Made by a program: the position numbers and the translations under genes. Below, one piece after another: positions 1 to 10,597 of a DNA stretch of 64,000 nucleotides (positions within the stretch are counted from its first letter, which is position 1; every line of letters begins with the position of its first letter). Under the pieces are notes generated by a model, which did not search any database, had not been told where the DNA came from, and worked only from the letters and a program-made list of their open reading frames with translations. Origin of the DNA: Corynebacterium marinum DSM 44953 (GTDB taxonomy: Bacteria; Actinomycetota; Actinomycetes; Mycobacteriales; Mycobacteriaceae); assembly GCF_000835165.1 (NCBI RefSeq), contig NZ_CP007790.1:1-64000 (forward strand), given 5' to 3'.

Positions 1-1614
1 GTGACAGATGAGCAGCATTCTCTCGCCCAGACCTGGGAGGCGATCAAGGCGGAACTTCTCGACCAGTCGGAACGCCCCGACACCGACATCCCCGTCTTCA
101 CCCACCAGCAGCGGGCCTTCCTGGGCCTGGTGCAGCCGATCGTGCTCGTCGACGGCTACGCCGTCCTCGCGACCCCCCACGCCATGGCCAAGCAGGTCAT
201 CGAGGACGACCTCGGCCCGCACATCGTGAAGGTGCTCTCCGAACGCACCGGCCGGCCCTGCAGCCTGGCGGTGTCCATCCAGCCCGAGGCTGCCCCGCCG
301 CCCGCCCCTGCGCAGACCCAGGTCCAGACCCAGGTGCAGGGCATCCAGCAGCAGATTCCCGATCACCAGCTCGGGTGGAACACATCGCACACGACCCAGC
401 CGAGGCCTCCCGTGCAGCGCGAGGTGCCGGCCTCCCGGCCGCAGCCACCGGCCCCGCCCGCGTACCCGCAGTACCAGTCGAGCTCCGCGGCCGCGCCGCC
501 GAACCCGGCCCCCGCGGCGCCGGTGTACCACCAGTCCCAGCGCATGCAGCGGGAGACACCGGCGCACGACCCGAACCGCGAGCGTTCGCTGAACCCGAAG
601 TACACCTTCGAGAACTTCGTCATCGGTTCCTCCAACCGTTTCGCCAACGGTGCCGCCGTGGCCGTGGCGGAGAACCCGGCCCGCGCCTACAACCCGCTCT
701 TCATCTGGGGCGGTTCAGGTCTGGGCAAGACGCACCTGTTGCACGCCGCAGGCAATTACGCGCAGGTGCTGCAGCCCGGCCTGCGGGTGAAGTACGTCTC
801 CAGCGAGGAATTCACCAACGACTACATCAACTCGGTCCGCGACGACAGGCAGGAGTCCTTCAAGCGCCGTTACCGGAACCTGGACATTCTCATGGTCGAC
901 GACATCCAGTTCCTGCAGGGCAAGGAGGGCACCCAGGAGGAGTTCTTCCACACCTTCAACGCCCTGCACCAGGCGGACAAGCAGATCATCCTGTCCTCCG
1001 ACCGTCCGCCGAAGCAGCTGACCACGCTGGAGGACCGCCTGCGCACCCGATTCGAGGGCGGCCTGATCACGGACGTCCAGCCGCCGGACCTGGAGACGCG
1101 CATCGCCATTCTGGAGAAGAAGGCCCAGGCGGACGGCACGCACGTCGACCGCAGCGTCCTCGAGCTCATCGCCTCGCGCTTCGAGTCCTCGATCCGCGAG
1201 CTCGAGGGCGCGCTCATCCGCGTCTCCGCCTACTCCTCCCTGATCAACGAGCCGATCAACCGGGAGATGGCGGAAATCGCGCTGCGCGACATCCTCCCGG
1301 ACGCCGCGGACGTGGAAATCACCGCCTCCGCCATCATGGAGGTGACCTGCGAGTACTTCGGCATCACCATGGAGACGCTCACCGGCGCCGGCAAGACCCG
1401 TTCCGTGGCGCACGCCCGCCAGCTGGCGATGTACCTGTGCCGCGAGCTGACGGACCTGTCCCTGCCGAAGATCGGCAACGAGTTCGGTGGCAAGGACCAC
1501 ACGACCGTCATGTACGCGGACCGCAAGATCCGCGGTGAGATGACGGAGAAACGGGACGTGTACGACGAGATCCAGCAGCTGACGCAGCTGATCAAGAATC
1601 GCGGCCGCGCCTGA
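1..1614 (+). CDS. dnaA: Chromosomal replication initiator protein DnaA
   Basis: 537 residues from GTG at base 1. DnaA binds DnaA boxes as ATP-DnaA, melts oriC and loads the replicative helicase. The N-terminal domain is followed by a long Pro/Gln/Ala-rich linker (about residues 95-195), the variable domain II typical of actinobacteria. The AAA+ core has Walker [10 protein letters not shown] near residue 240 and Walker [10 protein letters not shown] near 300. The C-terminal DNA-binding domain carries [14 protein letters not shown] near 500, which reads TTATCCACA boxes. The oriC directly downstream and dnaN after it confirm the identity. Nothing precedes it in the window, so its promoter is not visible. 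Confidence 0.99.
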   Translation: MTDEQHSLAQTWEAIKAELLDQSERPDTDIPVFTHQQRAFLGLVQPIVLVDGYAVLATPHAMAKQVIEDDLGPHIVKVLSERTGRPCSLAVSIQPEAAPPPAPAQTQVQTQVQGIQQQIPDHQLGWNTSHTTQPRPPVQREVPASRPQPPAPPAYPQYQSSSAAAPPNPAPAAPVYHQSQRMQRETPAHDPNRERSLNPKYTFENFVIGSSNRFANGAAVAVAENPARAYNPLFIWGGSGLGKTHLLHAAGNYAQVLQPGLRVKYVSSEEFTNDYINSVRDDRQESFKRRYRNLDILMVDDIQFLQGKEGTQEEFFHTFNALHQADKQIILSSDRPPKQLTTLEDRLRTRFEGGLITDVQPPDLETRIAILEKKAQADGTHVDRSVLELIASRFESSIRELEGALIRVSAYSSLINEPINREMAEIALRDILPDAADVEITASAIMEVTCEYFGITMETLTGAGKTRSVAHARQLAMYLCRELTDLSLPKIGNEFGGKDHTTVMYADRKIRGEMTEKRDVYDEIQQLTQLIKNRGRA

Positions 1615-1637
1615 CCTCACCGCTCTTATCGACGCCG

Positions 1638-1675
1638 CCCCGGGCTGCAGGATCCTCCTGCGACCTGGGGTTTTT
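1638..1675 (+). terminator. Rho-independent terminator of dnaA
   Basis: A CCCC/GGGG outer stem and GCAGGA/TCCTGC inner stem are followed by TTTTT at 1671-1675, 20-odd bases after the dnaA stop. Copy-like motif CTTATCGACG lies just upstream at 1625. Confidence 0.7.
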
Positions 1676-2201
1676 GCGATTCATCCCCAGAAAAGAAGGC
1701 CATCCACAGGGTTGTCCACAGCAGTGTAATTACAAGAATGTAAGTCAGAGAGATTAGTCACAGAGTGGCCGGGAGCACATTCGGGCGGGGGCCTGTGGAT
1801 AACTATGTTTCCCCTGTTGAGAAGTGGTGTCCGGGGTGGGGAGCAATTGTGGACAACTCCGCCTGTGGATAATTTATCCACAGATGGGCAGAGTTATCCA
1901 CAGGTTGTCCACACCCTGAATCACACCGTGTATTCGATCCGCTACCTTGTGATTCAGGGCCCCATCCACAGATTGCACAGGACCTATTGTTACTACTCCT
2001 TTTAAAACTTGTAATTTCTAAAGAAGAAAAAGGGTGTGGGGAGAACAGCTCGGCAGGGCGGGCCGGGGCCGCCGCGGCGGGGGACTTCCTGGAATTACAG
2101 GATTTCGACTGACGGGACCGTGGGGTACGTTGGTGATTGTTGTTTCAGGTCCGCCCGTCCTTCCGGCGGTGGATCACACATATTTCGAGGAGCCCGAAAG
2201 C
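1676..2201. other. oriC: Replication origin oriC (dnaA-dnaN intergenic region)
   Basis: Non-coding dnaA-dnaN spacer with clustered DnaA boxes on both strands. Perfect TTATCCACA boxes are at 1794-1802 (-), 1864-1872 (-), 1874-1882 (+) and 1894-1902 (+). TTGTCCACA-type boxes are at 1712-1720 (+), 1848-1856 (-) and 1905-1913 (+). Weaker ones read CCATCCACA near 1962. The tight block at 1848-1913 holds five boxes. An AT-rich stretch at about 1980-2035, ending in an A-rich tract before dnaN, is the likely unwinding element. Location, box density and AT-rich flank fit the standard actinobacterial origin. The short open frames across it are chance. The dnaN promoter must also lie here but is not clear. 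Confidence 0.95.
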
Positions 2202-3389
2202 ATGGAGTCGCAAGCAGTGTCGTTCCGGGTGGCCAGGGACGACCTGGCCAACGCCGTCGGGTGGGTGGCCAGGAGCCTGCCCACCAAGGTGACCCAGCCG
2301 GTGCTGCGCGCCATGCTCGTCACCGCGGACGACAACGGGTTGGAGTTCGCCGGCTTCGACTACGAGGTGTCGACGCGGGTGCGCATCGCCGCCGAGGTCG
2401 GTGAGCCCGGACGCATCGCAGTCGCCGGTAAGCTCATCGCGGAGATCGTCAACATGCTTCCGAACAAGCCCGTCGAGCTGCGCGTCGAGGGCTCCAAAGC
2501 GATGCTCTCGTGCGGTTCCTCCCGTTTCGAGCTGCCGCTGATCCCGCTGGACGACTACCCGCAGATCCCGACCCTGCCCGAGGTCACCGGGAGTATCGAC
2601 CCGGCGCTGTTCGCCGAGGCGATCACCCAGGTCGCCACCGCTGCGGGCAAGGACGACACTCTTCCCATGCTCACCGGCGTGCACATGGAAATCTCCGGCA
2701 GCGAGGTGAAACTCGCCGCGACCGACCGTTTCCGTCTGGCGCTGCGCACCTTCGAGTGGGATCCGGTCTCTCCGGACGTCCAGGCGAAGCTGCTCATCCC
2801 TGCCAAGACCCTGCTCGACAACGCCCGCACCCTGGACTCCCACGTCCGGGAGCCCGTGGAGATCGCCGTCGGCGCAGGCGAGCAGATCGGCGCTGCCGGC
2901 CTGTTCGGCGTGCACACCGACAGCCGCGAGACCACCACCCGCATGCTGGACGCGGACTTCCCGAACATCCAGCCCCTGCTGCCGAAGACCCACACGTCGA
3001 TGGCCACCGTGGAGATCGCCCCGCTGCAGGAGGCCATCCGCCGCGTCAGCCTGGTCACCGAGCGCAACGCCCAGATCCGCATGCAGTTCAGCGAGGGCGA
3101 GCTCATCCTCTCCGCCGGCGGCACGGAGTCCGGCCACGCGGAGGAGCGCCTGCCCTGCGGTTTCGCGGGCCGCGACGAACTGACCATCGCCTTCAACCCG
3201 GGCTACCTGCGCGACGGTCTGGCAGTGGTCAACACCAACCGGGTCGTCTTCGGTTTCACCGAACCCTCCCGCCCCGCGATCCTCATCCCGGAGCCGGAGC
3301 AGCTGCCGGAGGCCGACGCCGACGGCACGTTCCCGACGCCCGACTCGGAGTTCACCTACCTGCTCATGCCGGTCCGGCTGCCGGGCTAG
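2202..3389 (+). CDS. dnaN: DNA polymerase III beta subunit (sliding clamp)
   Basis: 395 residues. The ring-shaped clamp tethers DNA polymerase III and other repair enzymes to DNA. The open frame extends upstream to 2034, but ATG 2202 (MESQAVSFRVARDDL) is where homology to beta clamps begins, so the longer form is rejected. Three repeated clamp domains are recognisable, including the typical LPLIPLDDYP region near residue 110 and TDRFRLALRTF near 175. The C-terminus ends YLLMPVRLPG, the usual clamp ending. It lies between oriC and recF and is probably cotranscribed with recF after a 29-base gap. Confidence 0.98.
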   Translation: MESQAVSFRVARDDLANAVGWVARSLPTKVTQPVLRAMLVTADDNGLEFAGFDYEVSTRVRIAAEVGEPGRIAVAGKLIAEIVNMLPNKPVELRVEGSKAMLSCGSSRFELPLIPLDDYPQIPTLPEVTGSIDPALFAEAITQVATAAGKDDTLPMLTGVHMEISGSEVKLAATDRFRLALRTFEWDPVSPDVQAKLLIPAKTLLDNARTLDSHVREPVEIAVGAGEQIGAAGLFGVHTDSRETTTRMLDADFPNIQPLLPKTHTSMATVEIAPLQEAIRRVSLVTERNAQIRMQFSEGELILSAGGTESGHAEERLPCGFAGRDELTIAFNPGYLRDGLAVVNTNRVVFGFTEPSRPAILIPEPEQLPEADADGTFPTPDSEFTYLLMPVRLPG

Positions 3390-3418
3390 TTCCAGCTTCG
3401 TCCGGGAGGTGAGCACAC

Positions 3419-4600
3419 ATCTACATCAGGACGCTTGATCTGCGGGATTTCCGCAGCTGGCCGCAGCTGACCCTGGAGCTCGAGCCGGGGATCACACTGT
3501 TTCTCGGCCGCAACGGCTTCGGCAAGACCAACATCATCGAGGCCGTGGGCTACATCGCGCACCTGTCCTCGCACCGCGTCTCCCACGACGCCCCGCTGGT
3601 GCGGGCGGGGGCGGTAAACGCGCGGATCACCGCGACCGCGGTCAACCAGGGCCGGGAGTTGACTGCCCACCTGCTGATCAAACCGCACGCCGCGAATCAG
3701 GCGCAGATCAACCGGACCCGGCTGAGCTCACCGCGGGAGGTGCTGGGGGTGGTGCGTTCCGTGTTGTTCGCGCCGGAGGACCTGGCGCTGGTCAAGGGGG
3801 AGCCGGCGGAGCGCCGCCGCTATCTCGACGACATCATCGCCACGCGCAGTACCCGCCTGGCCGGGGTGAAGGCGGACTACGACAAGGTGCTGCGCCAACG
3901 CAACGCGCTGCTCAAGACGGCGGGCGCTGCGCTGCGCCGCGGTTACCGGGACTCCGACGGGGCGAGCGCGCTGGCCACCCTCGATGTGTGGGACGGGCAG
4001 CTGGCCGCCCTGGGTTCTCAGGTGACCGCCGCGCGGCTGAACCTCGTCGACGAGCTGGGCGACCTGATCGCGGAGGGTTACGCGGGTCTGGCGCCGGAGT
4101 CGCGGCCGGCGCAGGTGGGTTACCGGTCGACGGTGGCGTCGGAAAGCAGGGACCCGCAGGTCCTCGAGGCGGAGATGCTCGCGGAGCTCGGCCGGGGCCG
4201 CCAGCGGGAGATCGAGCGCGGGATGTCGCTGGTGGGGCCGCACCGCGATGATCTGGCGCTGAAGCTGGGCGGGCAGCCGGCGAAGGGATTCGCGTCGCAC
4301 GGCGAGACCTGGTCTTACGCGATCTCGCTGCGCCTGGCGGAGTTCCGGCTGCTGCGCCGCGACGGTTCGGATCCGGTGCTCATCCTCGACGACGTGTTCT
4401 CGGAGCTGGACGCGGGCCGCCGCGAGCAGCTGGTCAGGCTGGCGGCGGAGGCCGAGCAGGTGCTCATCACCGCCGCGGTGGCCGGGGATCTGCCGGATAA
4501 TCTCGGCGAGCTGTCCCATGCCCCGCTCCGGCGTTTCACCGTCGGCGTCCGGGACACCGGGGAGGGCCGCGTCAGCGTGCTGGAGCCCGACGATGAGTGA
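3419..4600 (+). CDS. recF: DNA replication/repair protein RecF, apparent ATC start
   Basis: SMC-like ATPase that loads RecA at gaps with RecO and RecR. Family homology starts at [13 protein letters not shown], encoded from 3422. Walker [10 protein letters not shown] is near residue 36, the ABC-type signature region near 290, and Walker [12 protein letters not shown] near 320. In this frame a TGA at 3410-3412 is followed only by GCA CAC ATC TAC, with no ATG, GTG or TTG before the Walker A motif. The first standard start (GTG 3545) would delete the ATP site. GGGAGG at 3404-3409 sits about nine bases before ATC 3419. I therefore take ATC as the start, giving 393 residues, the normal RecF size. 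A sequencing error or a true ATG-to-ATC change are the alternatives. Confidence 0.93.
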   Translation: MYIRTLDLRDFRSWPQLTLELEPGITLFLGRNGFGKTNIIEAVGYIAHLSSHRVSHDAPLVRAGAVNARITATAVNQGRELTAHLLIKPHAANQAQINRTRLSSPREVLGVVRSVLFAPEDLALVKGEPAERRRYLDDIIATRSTRLAGVKADYDKVLRQRNALLKTAGAALRRGYRDSDGASALATLDVWDGQLAALGSQVTAARLNLVDELGDLIAEGYAGLAPESRPAQVGYRSTVASESRDPQVLEAEMLAELGRGRQREIERGMSLVGPHRDDLALKLGGQPAKGFASHGETWSYAISLRLAEFRLLRRDGSDPVLILDDVFSELDAGRREQLVRLAAEAEQVLITAAVAGDLPDNLGELSHAPLRRFTVGVRDTGEGRVSVLEPDDE

Positions 4601-5114
4601 GCAGCCGGACCCGGTCAAAGCCGCGTTCGATGCGATGCAGCAGGCGGCGAAGCGGCGGGGCGCCACCCCGCTGCCGCCGCGCAAACCCGCCGCCAAGAAG
4701 ACCCTGCCGCCGCGGATCGGCCGGCCCACCGGCCGCGACGGCCGACGAAGGCGGCGCCCGCTGGAGGTGGATTCCCTGGGTTCGGTGCTGGGCACGGAGA
4801 TCTCCCGGCGGGGCTGGGAGAAGGAAATCGCCGGCGGCTGGGTGACTGGGCACTGGGACGAATTGGTGGGGGAGAAGATCGCCCAGCACACGGCGGTGGA
4901 GATGATCAAGGACAAGAAACTGTTCATCACCTGCGATTCCACTGCCTGGGCCACGAACCTGCGGATGATGCAGAGGCAGATTCTGCAGGTCATCGCGGAA
5001 AAGGTGGGCCCGAACATCATCGTGGAACTGAAGATCTTCGGGCCGAAGACGCCGAGCTGGCGCAAGGGGCCGCTGCATGTCAAGGGCCGCGGGCCGCGCG
5101 ACACCTTCGGATGA
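4593..5114 (+). CDS. DUF721 (DciA-like) protein
   Basis: 173 residues from ATG 4593, which overlaps the last eight bases of recF (ATGAGTGA), indicating translational coupling. The N-terminal half is basic and low-complexity ([18 protein letters not shown], near residue 25). The C-terminal half is the compact DUF721 fold ([20 protein letters not shown] near 85, then an [11 protein letters not shown] end). DUF721 proteins between recF and gyrB are related to DciA, which helps load the DnaB helicase in bacteria without DnaC. That role here is inferred from family and position. A start at 4518 is rejected because it would lie deep inside recF. Confidence 0.88.
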   Translation: MSEQPDPVKAAFDAMQQAAKRRGATPLPPRKPAAKKTLPPRIGRPTGRDGRRRRRPLEVDSLGSVLGTEISRRGWEKEIAGGWVTGHWDELVGEKIAQHTAVEMIKDKKLFITCDSTAWATNLRMMQRQILQVIAEKVGPNIIVELKIFGPKTPSWRKGPLHVKGRGPRDTFG

Positions 5115-5197
5115 GGGGATCCGCCGAAAACGCGCGAGAACGCCCCTCCACGGCGCGAGACCCCTTCTCTGGTGGTTCCCCATTAGGTGTAGACTAA

Positions 5198-7300
<2,103 letters not shown>

Positions 7301-7315
7301 GGCCTGCTTATCGAC

Positions 7316-7346
7316 ATCCCCGCGCTGCTCACCCCAGCGCGGGGAT
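7316..7346. terminator. Bidirectional terminator between gyrB and the phosphoesterase gene
   Basis: ATCCCCGCGCTG (7316-7327) pairs with CAGCGCGGGGAT (7335-7346). The right arm overlaps the last codons of the convergent phosphoesterase gene. No long T-run follows on either strand. A GTCGATAAGC motif (reverse strand) lies in the gap at about 7307-7316. Confidence 0.5.
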
Positions 7347-7961
7347 ATCTATTTCCAGCATCTCGCCCATGCCGATCCAGCCGATCCACGGGTCGTCGTT
7401 GAGCACGACGGGGGAGTGGACGTGGCCCAGCAGGCACGCCCCGTAGCCGCGGGACAGGAGGTGTTCCTGGGTGGTGGGCAGGCAGGGGTTCTTGGTGTAC
7501 TGGCCCTCGACCTCGGTGTGCAGCACCCCCACGTGGCCGGGTTCGTTGACCCGGGGCAGGTCCTTGAGCAGGTCCCGCGGGTCCGGGTCGGCGACGACGT
7601 TGGCGGCGTGGAACAGCAGGGGCACGCCCGGCACCCGGATCTCCTCGATCCCGTCGCCGCGCGGGCGGTGGACGCCGGGGAGGTCGGGGAAGCGGGGGAT
7701 CATCCCGGAGCCGACGTCGTGGTTGCCCCACACGTGAACCAGGGGCAGGGTGAGGTCGCGGGTGATGTGGCGGAACAGGGCTATGCCGTCCGCCAGGTCC
7801 GCCTCCGTGGCTTTCTTCTTGTCCAGCAGGTCCCCGGTGAACACGATGGCGTCAGGGCGGATGGCGGCCCCGGCCAGGGATTCGTAGGCCCACTGCACCC
7901 CGGGGGACTTCTTTTTCCCCAGGTGCAGGTCGGCGAAAGCGAGGAGGCGGACCGTAGCCAT
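7329..7961 (-). CDS. Metallophosphoesterase family protein
   Basis: 210 residues from ATG 7961. The frame is open further upstream, but the calcineurin-like fold begins MATVRLLAFADLHLG. Metal-binding motifs are in order: ADLHLG near residue 9, FTGDLLD near 41, WGNHD near 70, LHTEVEG near 145 and LLGHVHSP near 172. The substrate is unknown: the fold is used for nucleotides, phosphodiesters and protein phosphates. Residues KKKSPGVQWAYESLAGA suggest a DNA-repair-exonuclease-like (SbcD-type) N-terminus, but there is no SbcC partner. It ends against gyrB and starts four bases after the DUF6918-like gene's stop, so the two are probably one operon. Confidence 0.85.
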   Translation of the reverse strand: MATVRLLAFADLHLGKKKSPGVQWAYESLAGAAIRPDAIVFTGDLLDKKKATEADLADGIALFRHITRDLTLPLVHVWGNHDVGSGMIPRFPDLPGVHRPRGDGIEEIRVPGVPLLFHAANVVADPDPRDLLKDLPRVNEPGHVGVLHTEVEGQYTKNPCLPTTQEHLLSRGYGACLLGHVHSPVVLNDDPWIGWIGMGEMLEIDIPALG

Positions 7962-7965
7962 GTGC

Positions 7966-8406
7966 CTAGGGCATGTGCTTCTGCAGGATGCGGCCGAACT
8001 CGGGGATCTCCGGCTCGATGACCTTGGCGGCCTTACCGCGCAGGGCGTTGTAGGCCTTGGCCAGCGGGGCGACGGTGATGGACTCGGCGTTGCGGTCCGC
8101 GATCGCCATGAGGGAGTCCACGACCTGGCTGCTACGGCCGGCGAGGAAGGCGCCGAAGTCGCTTCCGCCCTCGTTCCGGAAGGCCTGCCAGTGCGGCTGG
8201 AGGTCGCCGAGCACATCCGGGAGCATCCGGTTGAGGCCCTTGGACACGATGTCGCCGTCGATCTTCTTGGCGGCCGCCACGGCGCCCTTCATGGCGGTGC
8301 CGCTGAGGCCGGACTGCTTGGCGACGGTCGCGTCCGCGAACGCGGCCAGGTCCGCCAGCACGGCGGGACGTTTGTCGTCGGTCAGGAGCAGGGAGAGATC
8401 AGTCAT
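7966..8406 (-). CDS. Small conserved actinobacterial protein (DUF6918-like)
   Basis: 146 residues from ATG 8406 (MTDLSLLLTDDKRPAVLADL). It is mostly helical, with no signal peptide, membrane segment or catalytic motif that I recognise. The pattern of a short Leu-rich start followed by GLSGTAMKGAVAAAKKI is seen in an uncharacterised actinobacterial family; the DUF6918 label is from memory and not certain. The upstream extension to 8697 is rejected because it runs through a large hairpin and an AT-rich spacer. It is likely cotranscribed with the phosphoesterase gene four bases downstream. No function is proposed. Confidence 0.75.
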   Translation of the reverse strand: MTDLSLLLTDDKRPAVLADLAAFADATVAKQSGLSGTAMKGAVAAAKKIDGDIVSKGLNRMLPDVLGDLQPHWQAFRNEGGSDFGAFLAGRSSQVVDSLMAIADRNAESITVAPLAKAYNALRGKAAKVIEPEIPEFGRILQKHMP

Positions 8407-8682
8407 GGTTGCCAGCCTAGCGTCAGGCTGGCGGCCGGGTGGGGTGAAAAAGAGGCGATCACCATGGTTGAACTCGTCCGGGATGGTCCGGACGGGTTCA
8501 ACGACGGTGATCGCCTCCGCGTTGTGGTTCTTCCGCCGCAGCCTGTTAATCACACAAGTAACTTTAATTGACTGCAACCACAACGTTACTGACTTTACAC
8601 ATAAGCACGCAATCCCGCCAAGGAAACAAGCGGGGAATGTCCCCACCGTGTCATTATCGACATCCGCGCAGTTCAACCACGA
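8407..8682. other. Intergenic spacer with a large hairpin
   Basis: No gene is seen. It holds the 30-bp-arm inverted repeat at 8452-8517 (separate entry), a smaller inverted repeat GTTGTGGTT (8521-8529)/AACCACAAC (8576-8584), and an AT-richer stretch at 8545-8610 that may carry the promoter of the leftward DUF6918-phosphoesterase pair. Confidence 0.6.
8452..8517. repeat. Long near-perfect inverted repeat (30-bp arms, 6-bp loop)
   Basis: The left arm at 8452-8481 starts GAGGCGATCACC. The right arm at 8488-8517 ends GGTGATCGCCTC. 27 of 30 positions pair. Read leftward, the hairpin is followed by TTTTTCACC, so it could act as a strong terminator, although a dedicated terminator for the upstream gene already exists at 8683-8718. 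Confidence 0.85.
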
Positions 8683-8720
8683 AAAACCGCCCCGCACCCG
8701 GAGGGTGCGAGGCGGTCCGT
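8683..8720 (-). terminator. Terminator of the surface-protein gene
   Basis: Read leftward: a GACCGCCTCGCACCC/GGGTGCGGGGCGGT hairpin followed by TTTTTCGTGG, about 30 bases after the surface-protein stop. Classic rho-independent form. Confidence 0.85.
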
Positions 8721-8747
8721 CATGCTGCCCGGTGCGGGCCGTCCGTT

Positions 8748-10028
8748 TTAGGCGGAGCGGCGGCGCAGAACCAGGAGGCCGGCGCCTGCGGCGGCGGCGA
8801 TGAGGCCGACGGCGAGGGCGATCATGGTGCCCTCAACGCCGGTGTTGGCCAGCTGCTTCTGCTGTGCGGCCTGGGCCGGAGCGGCGGCCTGCTGCTGAGC
8901 AGCCGGTGCAGCCTTGGCCGGGGCGGCCTGCTGCTTTGCCGGTGCGTACTGCTTGGCGTTCTCGGCCTGCTGCTGAGCCATGGCCTTGTGATCGACGAAG
9001 TCACCCTTTCCGCCCTGGCCCGGGGTGCCCGGCACTGCGGGAGCAGCCGGGGCTCCGGGTGCTGCCGGAGCAGCCGGGGTGGTGGTCGGGGCCGGAGCCT
9101 GGTCGTTCGAGGAGCCGTCGGAGGAGCCGGAGCTCAGGAGGGCGGACCCGGCGAGGCCGGACAGGCCGAGTGCGGCAGAGCCGCCGAGGGAGGAGTCCTC
9201 GGTGGGCGGGGTGTCGTCGGAGGAACCGGAGGAGAGGTCAGCGGAGCCGTCGCCCGGCGCCGGGCCGTCGGAGGATCCCTGGGAGGAGCCGGAGCTCAGG
9301 GCCGCAGAACCAAGAGCGGCAGAACCGAGGCCGGACAGGCCGAGTGCGGCAGAGCCGCCGAGGGAGGAGTCCTCGGTGGGCGGGGTGTCGTCGGAGGAAC
9401 CGGAGGAGAGGTCAGCGGAGCCGTCGCCCGGCGCCGGGCCGTCGGAGGATCCCTGGGAGGAGCCGGAGCTCAGGGCCGCAGAACCAAGAGCGGCAGAACC
9501 GAGGCCGGACAGGCCCAGTGCAGCGGAGCCGCCGAGGGAGGAGACCTCGGTGGGCTCTGTGGTTGGGGGACTGGAGGTGGTGCTGGTTTCGGTGGTGCTG
9601 GTTTCGGTGGTGCTGGTTTCGGTGGTGCTGGTTTCGGTGGTGCTGGTTTCGGTGGTCGGCGGTGTGCTCTCATCGAGGAAGCAGTTCGCGTTCAGCATGT
9701 AATAAGTCACTTTCTCGCCCTCGACCTCTACGGTCTGTTCCCGGGCTCCCTGAACGTTGTAGGTGACGAACGTTTCTTCCGCGTTATGGGTGGCGCAGGA
9801 GTTGTGGGGTCCACCCGGACCTCCGTTTGCGGCCAGATCTTCGGGGCTCAGGACCGATTGGCCAGTAGGAACGAAAATGTACGCTTCGCCTTCCTGCTGA
9901 GTCTGAACCAGTACGAGGGTGCCGCCTTCGACCGGGATGCTGTTTTGGGCCCCGGCCTGGGGGACGAATGCGAGGGAGGCTGCCAGGGCGACGCCAGCGA
10001 TTGCGGCGGAAATACGCTTCTTGGACAT
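8748..10028 (-). CDS. Repetitive sortase-anchored surface protein (LANTG motif)
   Basis: 426 residues from ATG 10028, preceded by AAGGAA. A signal peptide (MSKKRISAAIAGVALAAS, cleavage near AGAQ at about residue 27) leads to a short globular part with two cysteines (CATHNAEE and ANCFLDE). Five TTETS repeats follow near residue 125. Then come long Ser/Gly/Ala repeats built of a 58-residue unit, a Pro/Ala/Gln stalk, and a C-terminal sorting signal LANTG near 398, a hydrophobic segment and RRRSA. The sortase motif has Ala in place of the usual Pro. The design suggests a wall-anchored, extended surface protein, perhaps an adhesin or pilus-like stalk. The globular part matches nothing I recognise. 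The repeats make the length prone to change. Confidence 0.85.
   Translation of the reverse strand: MSKKRISAAIAGVALAASLAFVPQAGAQNSIPVEGGTLVLVQTQQEGEAYIFVPTGQSVLSPEDLAANGGPGGPHNSCATHNAEETFVTYNVQGAREQTVEVEGEKVTYYMLNANCFLDESTPPTTETSTTETSTTETSTTETSTTETSTTSSPPTTEPTEVSSLGGSAALGLSGLGSAALGSAALSSGSSQGSSDGPAPGDGSADLSSGSSDDTPPTEDSSLGGSAALGLSGLGSAALGSAALSSGSSQGSSDGPAPGDGSADLSSGSSDDTPPTEDSSLGGSAALGLSGLAGSALLSSGSSDGSSNDQAPAPTTTPAAPAAPGAPAAPAVPGTPGQGGKGDFVDHKAMAQQQAENAKQYAPAKQQAAPAKAAPAAQQQAAAPAQAAQQKQLANTGVEGTMIALAVGLIAAAAGAGLLVLRRRSA
9154..9510. repeat. 174-bp tandem repeat within the surface-protein gene
   Basis: The sequence AGGCCGGACAGGCC starts at 9154, 9328 and 9502, an exact 174-base period equal to 58 codons. 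The first two units look identical by eye over almost their full length. A third, partial copy diverges (GCCCAGTGCAGCGG for GCCGAGTGCGGCAG). Confidence 0.9.
9584..9656. repeat. 15-bp tandem repeat encoding Thr/Ser/Glu
   Basis: About five copies of the unit GTGCTGGTTTCGGTG encode repeats of TTETS in the leftward surface protein. Confidence 0.9.
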
Positions 10029-10330
10029 GGTGTTCCTTAAGGGACGAAGTACAGAGGGATCGGTCGTCGGAAACGATTCCGGAGCTGCGACCGAGCCGGC
10101 TGAGGGAAATCATCCCAGCGCCGACTACGTCTCACAGACTAAGTGAGTTGGATGAGAAATTGGTTGTAAGCGAAAAGAATCCTGTCAATTGGGAAAAAGA
10201 TAAGATCATAGCCTCCCCTGCCTGGGGGTGAAATTGGTAAATATTCAGGATATTTGAGAAAGAAGCGATTTTTCCTCGGTCCGAATTGTGGCTGTTGTGA
10301 CTGCTGTGAAGTGTGGGGCGTTTCGACCGG
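10029..10330. other. AT-rich upstream region of the surface-protein gene
   Basis: No gene is seen. It contains a possible leftward promoter (next entry), a small inverted repeat AAATAT/ATATTT at 10234-10250, and a leader of roughly 170 bases before the ATG. It is noticeably richer in A and T than its flanks. Confidence 0.5.
10205..10233 (-). promoter_or_regulatory. Possible sigma-A promoter of the surface-protein gene
   Basis: Reading leftward, TTTCAC (10233-10228) and TATGAT (10210-10205) are separated by 17 bases. The -10 hexamer matches well and the -35 weakly. Chance occurrence in AT-rich DNA is possible. Confidence 0.35.
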
Positions 10331-10597
10331 TCACGTCGCCAGGCGGACATAAACCGCCTCGCAGGCCGTTGCGAAATCCCGGTTCCGTCCGCTCAGTGGC
10401 TCCAGGCGGGCCACGGCCCGGGCGAGGGCCGCGCCGGCGGCGGCGGGATCGGCGTGCACGGCGAGGCCGTGGATGCGGGCCCCCGGCACGGACGCGGCGG
10501 CCACGAGGGCGGCGAAATCCCGGACCTGCACACGGTGGGCGGCGCAGAACTCATCGGCGATGAGCAGCAGCTGCTCCGGCGTGAGGGGGGGTGTCAT
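10331..10597 (-). CDS. Short Doc/Fic-like protein lacking the catalytic motif
   Basis: 88 residues. The start TPEQLLLIADEFCAAHRVQVRDFAALVAAA resembles the N-terminus of Doc toxins (short helix, then a xxRDxxxLxxA pattern). The end ARLEPLSGRNRDFATACEAVYVRL aligns with the HPFVDGNKRTA..FL region of Doc. Here the Fic His is Leu and the acidic residue is Ser; only the central Gly and final Arg fit. The protein stops about 35 residues short of a normal Doc. It overlaps the ribbon-helix-helix gene upstream by four bases, the usual antitoxin-toxin order. It is probably a catalytically dead or repurposed relative. The assignment rests on a weak motif match. Confidence 0.6.
   Translation of the reverse strand: MTPPLTPEQLLLIADEFCAAHRVQVRDFAALVAAASVPGARIHGLAVHADPAAAGAALARAVARLEPLSGRNRDFATACEAVYVRLAT

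Noticed and set aside
1805..2005. Short gene within oriC
   Set aside because: The frame is made of DnaA boxes and AT-rich DNA; no ribosome site or homology.
3545..4600. RecF starting at GTG 3545
   Set aside because: This would remove the N-terminal strand and the whole Walker A motif GRNGFGKTN, which are conserved and encoded in frame upstream.
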